Below, one piece after another: positions 6,380-13,694 of a stretch of 21,546 nucleotides of DNA. Below the pieces are notes generated by a model that had not been told where the DNA came from, did no database searches, and saw nothing but the letters and a program-made list of their open reading frames with translations. The translations under genes and the position numbers were made by a program. The DNA comes from JACRCE01 sp038043305 (lineage in GTDB: Bacteria; Desulfobacterota; GWC2-55-46): the NCBI GenBank assembly GCA_038043305.1, contig JBBTCG010000143.1, positions 1 through 21,546 on the forward strand. Direction: 5' to 3'. The first letter of the stretch is position 1. The number at the start of each line of letters is the position of its first letter.

Positions 6380-6856
6380 ATGCCAAGAATAATCGAAGGT
6401 AATCTTACAGCAAAGGGGCTTAAGTTCGCGCTTGTCGTTTCGAGGTTTAACGACTTCATAAGCGAAAGGCTCCTTGACGGGGCGCTGGACACCTTGACGA
6501 GGAGCGGCGCGCTCGATGAGGACATTGACGTGGTAAAGGTGCCCGGGGCGTTCGAGATGCCCGTCGCGGCATCGAGGCTTGCAAAGGCCGGACTCTATGA
6601 TGGCATAATCTGCCTTGGCTGCGTGATACGCGGTGGAACGCCGCACTTCGACTACGTGGCATCAGAGGCGGCAAAGGGCATAGCAAAGGTCGCGCTTGAA
6701 TACGAATGTCCGGTTGCCTTCGGCGTGATAACCGCGGACAACATAGAGCAGGCCATCGAGCGCGCAGGAACAAAGTCCGGCAACAAGGGCAGGGACGCGG
6801 CGCTCAACGCCATAGAGATGGCAAATCTACTCAAGGCTATTCCCAGAAAGAAGTGA
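6380..6856 (+). CDS. ribH: 6,7-dimethyl-8-ribityllumazine synthase
   Basis: A 158-residue enzyme that condenses the RibB and RibD-branch products to lumazine, usually as a 60-mer or decamer. Signatures are SRFNDFISERLLDGA (21-35), VPGAFEMPVAA (54-64), GCVIRGGTPHFDYV (80-93, with catalytic His 89) and AFGVITADNIEQAIERAGTK. The ATG at 6380 was chosen over the in-frame TTG at 6377 because GGAGG (6370-6374) then lies 5 nt upstream. The stop overlaps the nusB start by one base (TGATG), so the two are probably translationally coupled. Confidence 0.96.
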   Translation: MPRIIEGNLTAKGLKFALVVSRFNDFISERLLDGALDTLTRSGALDEDIDVVKVPGAFEMPVAASRLAKAGLYDGIICLGCVIRGGTPHFDYVASEAAKGIAKVALEYECPVAFGVITADNIEQAIERAGTKSGNKGRDAALNAIEMANLLKAIPRKK

Positions 6857-7260
6857 TGATCTCAAGAAGAAAGGCAAGGGAAACCGCGCTCAAGATACTC
6901 TACAATATGGAGATGTCGGACGGCGGCCATGAAGGAATAATGGAGGCGCAGCTTGACCTCCTGATGAGCGGCTCGGAGGAGGCAAGCTATGCCGAACAGC
7001 TCGTCAAAGGCGTTGAGTCGCACAGGCGCGCAATTGACGGCGTGATAGAGCGATTTTCAGACAACTGGACCATTGACAGGATGCCGATTGTTGACAGGTG
7101 CATACTTCGCATCGCGGTCTTTGAACTCAAGCACTCAATCGGCGTGCCGTACCGCGTCGTGATAGACGAGGCCGTGGAGATCGCCAAGCTCTACGGGTCG
7201 GAAGAGGCCCCGGCCTTCGTTAATGCCGTGCTCGACAGGGCGCATAAGGACGGCAATTAA
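6856..7260 (+). CDS. nusB: transcription antitermination factor NusB
   Basis: A 134-residue all-helical protein. NusB with NusE/S10 binds boxA RNA and supports rRNA antitermination. It begins MISRRKARETALKILYNME, the usual NusB N-terminus (RRxAREIALQxLY), and contains the family segment at 68-92 (SDNWTIDRMPIVDRCILRIAV) and IDEAVEIAKLYG followed by FVNAVLDR at the C-terminus. The ATG at 6856 shares its A with the ribH stop; a longer in-frame reading inside ribH is a shadow. nusB at the end of a rib operon is a common order. Confidence 0.96.
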   Translation: MISRRKARETALKILYNMEMSDGGHEGIMEAQLDLLMSGSEEASYAEQLVKGVESHRRAIDGVIERFSDNWTIDRMPIVDRCILRIAVFELKHSIGVPYRVVIDEAVEIAKLYGSEEAPAFVNAVLDRAHKDGN

Positions 7261-7280
7261 AATTCTCAGTTTCCTTTTTT

Positions 7281-7315
7281 CCTCTCCCCATCGGGGGAGA
7301 GGGTAGGGTGAGGGG
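7281..7315 (+). repeat. dispersed repeat C, copy 2, between nusB and degT
   Basis: CCTCTCCCC (7281-7289) pairs with GGGGAGAGG (7294-7302) and is followed by GTAGGGTGAGGGGG, as in copy 1. It lies in the 76-nt nusB-aminotransferase gap. It is preceded by a T6 tract, but no T-run follows the hairpin, so it is not a standard terminator on the plus strand. Confidence 0.8.
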
Positions 7316-7336
7316 GAACATATAAGGAGCGGTTAA

Positions 7337-8464
7337 TTGAAGGTACAACTCTTAGACCTTGCGGCGCAGTACAAGAAGATTAGAAAAGAGGCGTTGGAGG
7401 AGATAAAAAAGGTTTGCGACTCTCAGCATTACGTGCTCGGAAAGAACGTGGCCGCGCTTGAGTCGGAACTGGCCGCATACTGCGGCACAGGGCACGGCAT
7501 AGGCGTGGCATCAGGAACGGACGCGATACTATTGGCGCTCATGGCCGCCGGAGTCGGCACCGGTGACAAGGTCATAACCACGCCGTTTACCTTTTTCGCA
7601 ACCGCAGGCTCCATTGCAAGGCTTGGCGCCGTGCCGGTATTCGTTGACATTGATCCGAGGACATATAACCTTGATCCGAATTGCCTTGAGGCGCTCTTGA
7701 AAAAGACCAAGGGTAAGGGCGCAATGGCCATAGTGCCCGTCCATCTTTACGGCCAGTGCGCGGACATGGCGGCCATCAACAAGTTATGCCGCAAATACGG
7801 CATTGTCGTCATAGAGGACGCGGCGCAGGCGATAGGCGCGGACTATAACGGCAAAAAGGCCGGAGCACTCGGGGACATGGCCTGTTTTTCGTTCTATCCG
7901 ACAAAGAACCTCGGCTGCTTCGGCGACGGCGGCATGGTAACGACGGACAGCGACAAGTTTAACTCGTCCCTCAAGATGCTCCGCGTACACGGGTCGAGCG
8001 CGCGCTATTACCACGACGCAGTCGGCATAAACTCAAGGCTTGACGAGCTTCAGGCAGCGGTGCTCATGGTGAAGTTTAGGCATCTGGAGGCGTGGACAAC
8101 CGCGCGCATTAAGAACGCGGCTCGTTATGACGCGCTGTTTGAAAAGGCCGCGCTCCTTGACCGCGTAACCATTCCTTATGTACGGGACAAGAGCCGCATG
8201 GTCTATAACCAGTACGTCATAAGGGTCAAAAGGCGCGACGAACTGCGCTCACACCTATCGAACAAGGGCATCGGCACTGAGGTCTATTATCCGCTTTGTC
8301 TGCACATGCAAAAGTGCTTCAAATACCTTGGGCTGGGTAAGGGAGAATTTCCGGTTTCCGAGAAGGCCAGCCTTGAGGTGCTTGCGCTTCCCATATATCC
8401 TGAATTGACCGCTGCCCAGCAGAGGTACGTCGTTGAAGGCATTGCCGAGTTCCATAAGGCGTAG
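7337..8464 (+). CDS. DegT/DnrJ/EryC1/StrS family aminotransferase
   Basis: A 375-residue PLP enzyme of the sugar aminotransferase family, which converts keto-sugar nucleotides to amino sugars for lipopolysaccharide, capsule or glycoprotein. Signatures are DLAAQYKKIRKEALEEI at the N-terminus, GVASGTDAILLAL (56-68), TPFTFFATAGSI, IEDAAQAIGA (Asp 161) and SFYPTKNLGCFGDGG, where Lys 190 should hold PLP. The start TTG at 7337 has an AAGGAG at 7324-7329, 7 nt away. The exact sugar cannot be read from sequence. It may supply an amino sugar to the envelope cassette downstream, which is only inference. It could be cotranscribed with nusB, but repeat C lies between; a strong terminator follows. Confidence 0.92.
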   Translation: MKVQLLDLAAQYKKIRKEALEEIKKVCDSQHYVLGKNVAALESELAAYCGTGHGIGVASGTDAILLALMAAGVGTGDKVITTPFTFFATAGSIARLGAVPVFVDIDPRTYNLDPNCLEALLKKTKGKGAMAIVPVHLYGQCADMAAINKLCRKYGIVVIEDAAQAIGADYNGKKAGALGDMACFSFYPTKNLGCFGDGGMVTTDSDKFNSSLKMLRVHGSSARYYHDAVGINSRLDELQAAVLMVKFRHLEAWTTARIKNAARYDALFEKAALLDRVTIPYVRDKSRMVYNQYVIRVKRRDELRSHLSNKGIGTEVYYPLCLHMQKCFKYLGLGKGEFPVSEKASLEVLALPIYPELTAAQQRYVVEGIAEFHKA

Positions 8465-8487
8465 GAGCGCGGGCGTATGTATTGAGC

Positions 8488-8524
8488 AAAAAAGGTCTGT
8501 CTATCATTGACAGACCTTTTTGTT
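8488..8524 (+). terminator. Rho-independent terminator after the aminotransferase gene
   Basis: AAAGGTCTGTC (8491-8501) pairs perfectly with GACAGACCTTT (8509-8519) around a 7-nt loop, with A-tract before and T-tract (8517-8521) after. The symmetric A/T flanks could let it work in both directions. Confidence 0.9.
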
Positions 8525-8583
8525 TATCCGTGTGCTCTTGTGATATGCTTCAAAGGCCATATTCACGACAATGGAGAGGCGAT

Positions 8584-10254
8584 TTGCTGACTCATGATCT
8601 TGTAATCATAGGCGCGGGACTTGCCGGGATGCGCGCCGCAATAGAGGCCGCAAGGGTCGGCGTCAACGTTGCCGTTGTGTCCAAGGTCTACCCGGTAAGG
8701 AGCCATTCCGTCGCGGCGCAGGGCGGCATCAACGCGGCCTTGAGCGCCGACGACGCATGGGAAGGACATGCCTTTGACACGGTAAAGGGGAGCGACTACC
8801 TTGCGGATCAGGACGCGGTAGAGGTCATGTGCAAGGAGGCGCCACAGGACATAGCGGAGCTTGAGGTTTTTGGCGCGATATTCAGCCGGGACTCATCCGG
8901 GGCCATTGCCCAGAGGCCGTTCGGAGGGGCTGGCTTTCCGAGGACCTGCTACCTTGCCGACAGGACCGGACACGCGCTCCTTCACGTCATGTACGAACAG
9001 CTTATAAAGCACGGCGTGGTTATATATGACGAATGGCACGTCGTAAAGCTCGTGGTTGACAACGGTGCGATACGCGGCCTCATAGCGCTTGAGTACGCGA
9101 CCGGAAAACTGCATCGAATAGCCGCAAAGGCCGTTGTCCTTGCCACGGGCGGCTACGGCAGGGTCTACGCTGCGACGACCAATGCCCTGTCGTCAACCGG
9201 CGACGGGCTTAGGCTTGCCCTTGAGGCCGGGGCCGAGCTAATGGACATGGAGTTCGTGCAGTTCCATCCGACGACGCTAAAGAACACCGGCATACTCATG
9301 ACCGAGGGCGCAAGGGGCGAGGGAGGGTATCTCATCAACTCCAGTGGGGCGCGCTTCATGGCAAGGTACGCGCCAAAGGCCATGGAGCTTGCAAGCCGCG
9401 ACGTGGTCAGCAGGGCGCTGAGGACCGAGATTGAGGAGGGCAGGGGCATTGACGGATGCGTCCTTTTGGACTTAAGACACCTTGGAGAGGCGCGGATAAA
9501 GGAGCGGCTTCCTCAGATACGGGAGCTTGCCATAAAGTTCGCGGGCGTTGACCCGGTAAAGGAGCCTGTGCCTGTAAGGCCGGGCGCGCATTATTCGATG
9601 GGAGGCGTCAAGACCGATTTGAGCGGCTTGACCGCAGTTGACGGACTCTTTGCCGCCGGGGAATGCGCCTGTCTCAGCGTACACGGCGCAAACAGGCTTG
9701 GGGGCAACTCTCTTCTTGAGGCGATAGTGTTTGGCAGAAGGGCGGGCGCGGCAGCGGCCGATCTTGCGCTTTTATCGCGCACCGTGCAATTCCCGGAGGC
9801 CGCGCTCAGGGACGCCGCCCGCGATATGGCTCAATTGTGCAACAGGGGTCGCGGCGAGCGTGTGCACGTTATACGAGGCGCGCTTGGCGCTCTCATGGAG
9901 GAGCGGTGCGGGATATTCAGGGATAAAGGCCGGCTTGCCTTATGTATTGCCGGTATAAGCGAACTCAAGGACAGGTTCGGGCGGATTCAACTGTCCGATA
10001 AAACCGACAGGTTCAACATGGAACTGCTCTCTGTCATCGAGCTTGGCGGGATGTTGGATGCGGCTCAGGCCATTGCCATGAGCGCGCTAAACCGCGAGGA
10101 AAGCAGGGGCGCGCACTCAAGGACGGACTTTCCGGGACGGAGCGACAAGGACTGGCTCAAGCACACGGTGATTCACAGGTCAGGCAAGGAATTGAAGATA
10201 CGCATGACAGACGTTAACATCACGCGCTTTGAGCCTGCGGAGAGAAGCTATTAG
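8584..10254 (+). CDS. sdhA: succinate dehydrogenase / fumarate reductase flavoprotein subunit
   Basis: A 556-residue flavoprotein that interconverts succinate and fumarate. The FAD Rossmann motif is VIIGAGLAG (7-15). His 41 in RSHSVAAQGG is at the position of the covalent 8-alpha-histidyl-FAD. Active-site strings include FVQFHPT (His 218), EGARGEGG (Arg 234), SRDVVSRA and RPGAHYSMGG (Arg 332, His 335). The C-terminal capping helices are present. Start is the TTG at 8584 preceded by GGAGAGG (8573-8579); an in-frame ATG at 8545 lacks a ribosome site and an upstream TTG lies in the terminator. There is no Tat signal, so the subunit should face the cytoplasm. It is slightly shorter than E. coli SdhA. 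sdhB starts 412 nt later, past several repeats. Confidence 0.95.
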   Translation: MLTHDLVIIGAGLAGMRAAIEAARVGVNVAVVSKVYPVRSHSVAAQGGINAALSADDAWEGHAFDTVKGSDYLADQDAVEVMCKEAPQDIAELEVFGAIFSRDSSGAIAQRPFGGAGFPRTCYLADRTGHALLHVMYEQLIKHGVVIYDEWHVVKLVVDNGAIRGLIALEYATGKLHRIAAKAVVLATGGYGRVYAATTNALSSTGDGLRLALEAGAELMDMEFVQFHPTTLKNTGILMTEGARGEGGYLINSSGARFMARYAPKAMELASRDVVSRALRTEIEEGRGIDGCVLLDLRHLGEARIKERLPQIRELAIKFAGVDPVKEPVPVRPGAHYSMGGVKTDLSGLTAVDGLFAAGECACLSVHGANRLGGNSLLEAIVFGRRAGAAAADLALLSRTVQFPEAALRDAARDMAQLCNRGRGERVHVIRGALGALMEERCGIFRDKGRLALCIAGISELKDRFGRIQLSDKTDRFNMELLSVIELGGMLDAAQAIAMSALNREESRGAHSRTDFPGRSDKDWLKHTVIHRSGKELKIRMTDVNITRFEPAERSY

Positions 10255-10329
10255 CAGGCCGCTGACCGGGTGCTCGCCGGCTCGCGCAGCGATAAGGCGA
10301 GCTATAGAAATGATTTTTATTCCTTACCG

Positions 10330-10364
10330 GTAATACTAATCGTCGTTAAGACGATTAGTATTAC
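10330..10364. repeat. perfect 15-bp hairpin after sdhA
   Basis: GTAATACTAATCGTC (10330-10344) and GACGATTAGTATTAC (10350-10364) are exact reverse complements around GTTAA. No T-run follows on either strand, so it is not a standard terminator, though it would form a stable structure in the sdh mRNA. Confidence 0.85.
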
Positions 10365-10406
10365 AAAACGCCCATCTGCGGCGTTGGCATCAAAGTGAGT
10401 CACTGC

Positions 10407-10478
10407 GCCCAGCACCACTTTGCATCACTACAGCACGTAGTTCAGCAAATTCCTTCGTACAACAAAGTGGTGCTGGGC
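10407..10478. repeat. 16-bp inverted repeat with 40-nt loop
   Basis: GCCCAGCACCACTTTG (10407-10422) and CAAAGTGGTGCTGGGC (10463-10478) are exact reverse complements. This gives a 72-nt element, possibly one end-to-end copy of a short non-coding repeat. A second copy was not seen in the window. Confidence 0.8.
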
Positions 10479-10491
10479 TCATTCGTCGCTC

Positions 10492-10592
10492 CCTACCTTT
10501 CTTGAAAGAAAGGTAGGCCAAAGAACTTTGATAGGGAATTAGCTGCAGGGCTGACGAAAACTTATATTGCCCGTGCGGCTTACACCCTTGCA
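10492..10592 (-). repeat. dispersed repeat A, copy 2
   Basis: It is inverted relative to the other three copies. The palindrome CCTACCTTTCTT-GA-AAGAAAGGTAGG is at 10492-10517, followed by the reverse complement of the middle (CCAAAGAACTTTGATAGGG) and of the head (ATTGCCCGTGCGGCTTACACC). Relative to sdh transcription the palindrome comes first and the body then leads toward sdhB, the same polarity as copies 3 and 4 in their operon. Confidence 0.8.
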
Positions 10593-10666
10593 TCTGGCTG
10601 GGTTCCCATTGCGTCTTTTCTTTTTTGCAATGGGAAGATTTGAGCGGCCTGCGTGAAATAGGAAAA

Positions 10667-11629
10667 ATGCTCATAAAACTCAGGATAAAACGCTGTACGC
10701 CGCTCGGCTCCGAATGTGCTGAAGATTATTATCAGGCGTATACGGTTGACGCTCATCCCTGCATGACCGTGCTTGACGCGCTGATTCGCATCTTCGACGA
10801 GCAGGATGCGTCGCTCGGATTTCGGAGGTCGTGCCGCTCCGCCATCTGCGGCTCATGCGCCATGAACATAAACGGCTCCGCGAAGCTGGCATGCTCAACT
10901 CAGATAATCGCCGAGTATGAGAAGGCCGGAGGCTTAACGCTTGAGCCTCTGGCTAATCACACCCCGCTTAAAGACCTGATAGTGGACTTCAACCCCTTTT
11001 GGCAGAAGATGGAAAAGATAAGGCCGTACCTCAAGCCCTGCTCCATGGTTGAAGGCAAGGCATTAGTAATATCCAAGGGAGATTTGAAACGTATAGACAA
11101 GGCGCAATCGTGCATCATGTGCGGCTCATGCAACGCCGAGTGCTCAAGCTTCGAATCTGACGACCGTTTCACTGGCCCTGCCGCGCTTGCCAAGGCGTGG
11201 CGCTTCGTCGGCGACGTTAGAGAGGCGGGAGGCAGGGGGCGTCTTGGCCGCCTTAGCGACGACCACGGCGTATGGGACTGCGTAAGATGCGTCAGATGCA
11301 CTCAGATCTGTCCCAAGGACGTTGATCCGTTGAAGGCCATAGAGCAACTGAGAGAGAGGGCCATCGAGGAGGGGATCACCGACAACCCCGGTGCAAGACA
11401 CGCGCTGTCAATGGCGGCCTCCGTGCGCCGCGTCGGGCTTCTTGACGAGGCGACAATGACCTTGAAGACATTGGGCTTTTTGCGCTCCCTCGGCATGATA
11501 CCGTTCGGATTGAAGATGGAGATGCACGGCAAGATGCCCATGCCCATGATATTTTCGCAGATAGCCCAGATTGACGAGGTGCGCGCCATATATGACGAGT
11601 GCGAACGATTAAAGCCCAAGAAGGGCTGA
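10667..11629 (+). CDS. sdhB: succinate dehydrogenase / fumarate reductase iron-sulfur subunit with an extra cluster cysteine
   Basis: A 320-residue electron-transfer subunit. The N-terminal plant-type ferredoxin domain has [2Fe-2S] ligands Cys 56, 61, 64 and 76 (CRSAICGSC...C). The C-terminal domain has CIMCGSCNAEC (Cys 149, 152, 155, 159) and CVRCVRCTQICPKDVDP (Cys 195, 198, 201, 205). Classical SdhB has only three cysteines in the last motif; the extra Cys 198 predicts a second [4Fe-4S] in place of [3Fe-4S], as in type E enzymes. It is about 80 residues longer at the C-terminus than E. coli SdhB. The ATG at 10667 has a weak, close AGGA; in-frame TTG codons at 10625 and 10640 are alternatives. 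The CCG subunit follows after 9 nt. Confidence 0.93.
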   Translation: MLIKLRIKRCTPLGSECAEDYYQAYTVDAHPCMTVLDALIRIFDEQDASLGFRRSCRSAICGSCAMNINGSAKLACSTQIIAEYEKAGGLTLEPLANHTPLKDLIVDFNPFWQKMEKIRPYLKPCSMVEGKALVISKGDLKRIDKAQSCIMCGSCNAECSSFESDDRFTGPAALAKAWRFVGDVREAGGRGRLGRLSDDHGVWDCVRCVRCTQICPKDVDPLKAIEQLRERAIEEGITDNPGARHALSMAASVRRVGLLDEATMTLKTLGFLRSLGMIPFGLKMEMHGKMPMPMIFSQIAQIDEVRAIYDECERLKPKKG

Positions 11630-11638
11630 TACGAATTT

Positions 11639-12505
11639 ATGCTAAAGTACGCCTACTATCCGGGATGCGCCTCGAAGTCAATAACCAAGGAGGCCGACGA
11701 GACGACGCGCATTGTCGCTGGCGCGTTCGGCATGGAACTGCATGACATGCCGAGGGCCAACTGCTGCGGGGCCGGGCTTCTTGGCGACTACGACCGACAA
11801 TTGCACCTTGCGCTCAACGCGAGGATATTCGCCGAGGCCGAGGCAATGGGCATGGACATCCTTACCATCTGCTCGACCTGCCTCATGGTCATGAGCGTTG
11901 TAAACAGGGATCTGAAAAAAGACCCGGCGCTTCTTGCCGCGACAAACGCGGTGCTTGAAAAGGCGGGCCTCCATTACAGCGGCAACGTGAAGATAAAGCA
12001 CCTGCTTTGGGCGCTCATCGAGGACGTGGGGCTTGACGTCGTAAGGAAGAAGATAACAAGACCCCTTAACTCGATAAAGGTTGCCCCGTTCTACGGATGC
12101 CACAGTCTAAGACCGTCCGACGCGCTGGGCTTTGACGATCCTGAACGGCCTCATTCGCTGGATGACGTGATAAAGGCCGTTGGCGCGGAGCCTGTGGACT
12201 ACGTCGGCAAGTCCAAGTGCTGCGGCTTTCAGGCCGACCTTGTAGCAGAGGACATGGCCGTGAGCATGACGGCTGAGCGTTTGAAGGAGGGAAAGGCAAA
12301 GGGCGCGGACTGCTTTGTTACGCCATGCCCGTTTTGCCATATCAATCTGGACAACTATCAGGGCGCAGCCGAGAAAAAGACCGGGCACAGGATTGATATG
12401 CCGGTGCTGCACCTTGCCCAGCTCATCGGTCTTGCAATGGGACTTAAAGCCTCGGACGTCGGGCTTGAAAGACACCTTGTGTCAGCGGAAAAGTTGTTTG
12501 CCTGA
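11639..12505 (+). CDS. SdhE-type subunit with two cysteine-rich CCG domains (HdrB-like)
   Basis: A 288-residue protein of the heterodisulfide reductase subunit B / type E Sdh subunit family. It has two CCG domains: Cys 10, Cys 42-43 and Cys 78/81, then Cys 154, Cys 194-195 and Cys 230/233. In the family these bind unusual iron-sulfur clusters. There is no transmembrane helix. A hydrophobic amphipathic stretch near the C-terminus (PVLHLAQLIGLAMGL, about 255-269) may dock it to the membrane, as proposed for type E enzymes. It lies 9 nt after sdhB and likely replaces SdhC/SdhD in passing electrons to or from quinone. The name sdhE is also used for an unrelated FAD assembly factor, so no symbol is given. 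The ATG at 11639 has only a distant AAGGG upstream. Confidence 0.9.
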   Translation: MLKYAYYPGCASKSITKEADETTRIVAGAFGMELHDMPRANCCGAGLLGDYDRQLHLALNARIFAEAEAMGMDILTICSTCLMVMSVVNRDLKKDPALLAATNAVLEKAGLHYSGNVKIKHLLWALIEDVGLDVVRKKITRPLNSIKVAPFYGCHSLRPSDALGFDDPERPHSLDDVIKAVGAEPVDYVGKSKCCGFQADLVAEDMAVSMTAERLKEGKAKGADCFVTPCPFCHINLDNYQGAAEKKTGHRIDMPVLHLAQLIGLAMGLKASDVGLERHLVSAEKLFA

Positions 12506-12532
12506 GGCCGTGATGCGTAAAAGGAGGCTTGA

Positions 12533-13417
12533 TTGAAGGCTCGTTTTATAATAAACCCGGTTGCCGGGAAGAAGAACAGGGTCAGGCAGGTAACAGACGC
12601 CGTGCGGGACGTCTTTGCCTCTGAGGACGGGATATTCGAGATAAAGATTGCTTCAAGACGCGGACAGGCCGCAGAGCTTGCGAAGGAGGCGGTAGAAAAG
12701 GGTTATGAGGCGGTCTTTGCCTGCGGCGGCGACGGAACTATGAACGAGGTTGCCTCGCGTCTTGTCGGAACGAATACGGCGCTCGGCATAGCGCCTCTCG
12801 GCTCAGGCAACGGCTTTGCAAAGGCGCTCGGCATTCCGGATAAACTCGACGCCGCCTTGGCGCTTCTCAAGACATGGAAGATACGCGGCATAGACGCCGG
12901 GAAGATATGCGGCAGGTATTTTTTTTCAACGGCCGGCTGCGGCTTTGACGCGCACCTTAGCGCTAAATACAACATGGGCGCGTTAAGCCGCATGGTCAGG
13001 GGCGTGCTGCCGTACTATCCCCTTGCGCTGTTCGAGTATATGCGATATAGCCCCTTGCAGGTTACGATACAAAGCGGCAACTTATCGTCATGTATGACGC
13101 CGCTTATTCTTACGGCGGCAAATACCGGCATATACGGCGGGGGCGCCGTGATAGCGCCGGGCGCGGAGCCTGACGACGGGCTTCTTGACCTTTGCATAGT
13201 GCCGTATGCCGGATTTGCAAAGACGCTTCGCTTCGGCGCTCATCTCCTGTCCGGCAGCATATTGGGCGCGGATGGTTTTGAAACGCTCAGGAGCGATAAG
13301 TTTGAGATATTGAGAAGCGGCGTTTCTTATGTCCACGCGGACGGAGAGCCGTTTGAATGGGGCGGTTCAGTCTCCATAAGCGTGGAGCGGAGGAAGCTAA
13401 AGGTGCTGGCAACGTAG
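12533..13417 (+). CDS. diacylglycerol kinase-family lipid kinase (DagK/YegS-like)
   Basis: A 294-residue soluble lipid kinase. The N-terminal catalytic domain begins FIINPVAGKKN and contains the nucleotide-binding GGDGTMNEV (65-73) and LGSGNGFAKALG (89-100). The C-terminal beta-sandwich has GCGFDAHLS and PGAEPDDGLLD, and ends with HADGEPFEW. The start is TTG at 12533 with AAGGAGG at 12521-12527, 5 nt away. It follows the Sdh CCG gene by 27 nt and may be cotranscribed. The substrate could be diacylglycerol, undecaprenol or another lipid alcohol. Next to a convergent cassette that uses polyprenyl phosphate and a lipid phosphatase, a lipid-recycling role is plausible but not shown. Confidence 0.9.
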   Translation: MKARFIINPVAGKKNRVRQVTDAVRDVFASEDGIFEIKIASRRGQAAELAKEAVEKGYEAVFACGGDGTMNEVASRLVGTNTALGIAPLGSGNGFAKALGIPDKLDAALALLKTWKIRGIDAGKICGRYFFSTAGCGFDAHLSAKYNMGALSRMVRGVLPYYPLALFEYMRYSPLQVTIQSGNLSSCMTPLILTAANTGIYGGGAVIAPGAEPDDGLLDLCIVPYAGFAKTLRFGAHLLSGSILGADGFETLRSDKFEILRSGVSYVHADGEPFEWGGSVSISVERRKLKVLAT

Positions 13418-13451
13418 GGCCGGAAGTAACCCTCTCCCCTTTTTTCAAGAA

Positions 13452-13608
13452 GACCTTTGCATAACTAAAAAGTAAAGGCCACGGTTGTCATTCTCGCGGG
13501 GGAAGCAATCCCGTCCCTTGGTAAATCAGCGAGTTACGAGGATGCCGCTGGGCAAAAGCGCTCCTCGCAATGACAAATACGGTTTGTATCGGGGTTATGC
13601 AAAGGTCT
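13452..13608. mobile_element. 157-bp MITE-like element with 15-bp terminal inverted repeats
   Basis: AGACCTTTGCATAAC (13452-13466) and GTTATGCAAAGGTCT (13594-13608) are perfect inverted ends. A second inverted pair is nested inside, TTGTCATT (13486-13493) and AATGACAA (13569-13576), which extends imperfectly (CGCGGGGG against CGCTCCTCGC). No open reading frame of note lies within. No clear target duplication is visible. It sits between family C half-sites in the convergent spacer. Calling it mobile is inference from the structure. Confidence 0.5.
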
Positions 13609-13694
13609 CCTCCCCGAAGGGGAGAGTACCGAGGTGAGGGGGTTTTAATCGCCGTGTTCCCCCTCACCCTACCTCTCCCCCTTGGGGAGAGGTG
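13607..13694. repeat. dispersed repeat C, copies 3 and 4, facing each other
   Basis: Copy 3 (13607-13642) is a diverged forward unit: TCCCCGAAGGGGAGAG, then GAGGTGAGGGGG. Copy 4 (about 13656-13694) is an inverted unit: CCCCCTCACCCTAC then CTCTCCCCCTTGGGGAGAGG. Copy 4 overlaps the 3' end of the flippase-like gene and encodes its last residues and stop. Another lone left arm (CCCTCTCCCC) lies at about 13430-13439. Confidence 0.75.

Larger units (their letters stand above)
10255..10666. other. 412-nt repeat-rich spacer between sdhA and sdhB
   Basis: This gap contains a perfect 15-bp hairpin (10330-10364), a 16-bp inverted repeat with a 40-nt loop (10407-10478) and repeat A copy 2 (10492-10592). 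Several stop-free stretches exist, but none resembles a protein. No SdhC/SdhD-type membrane anchor is encoded here. Confidence 0.75.

Noticed and set aside
5415..6386. 323-codon minus-strand open frame opposite ribBA
   Set aside because: It is a long antisense shadow of a strongly coding gene; its translation shows no recognisable domain.
7281..7315. Repeat C copy 2 as a terminator of the rib operon
   Set aside because: A stable hairpin is present but is followed by GTAGGGTGAGGGGG rather than a T-run.
8482..8583. Longer sdhA starting at the TTG at 8482 or ATG at 8545
   Set aside because: The first lies in the terminator hairpin and the second lacks a ribosome site; flavoproteins of this family start just before the FAD motif, which fits TTG 8584.
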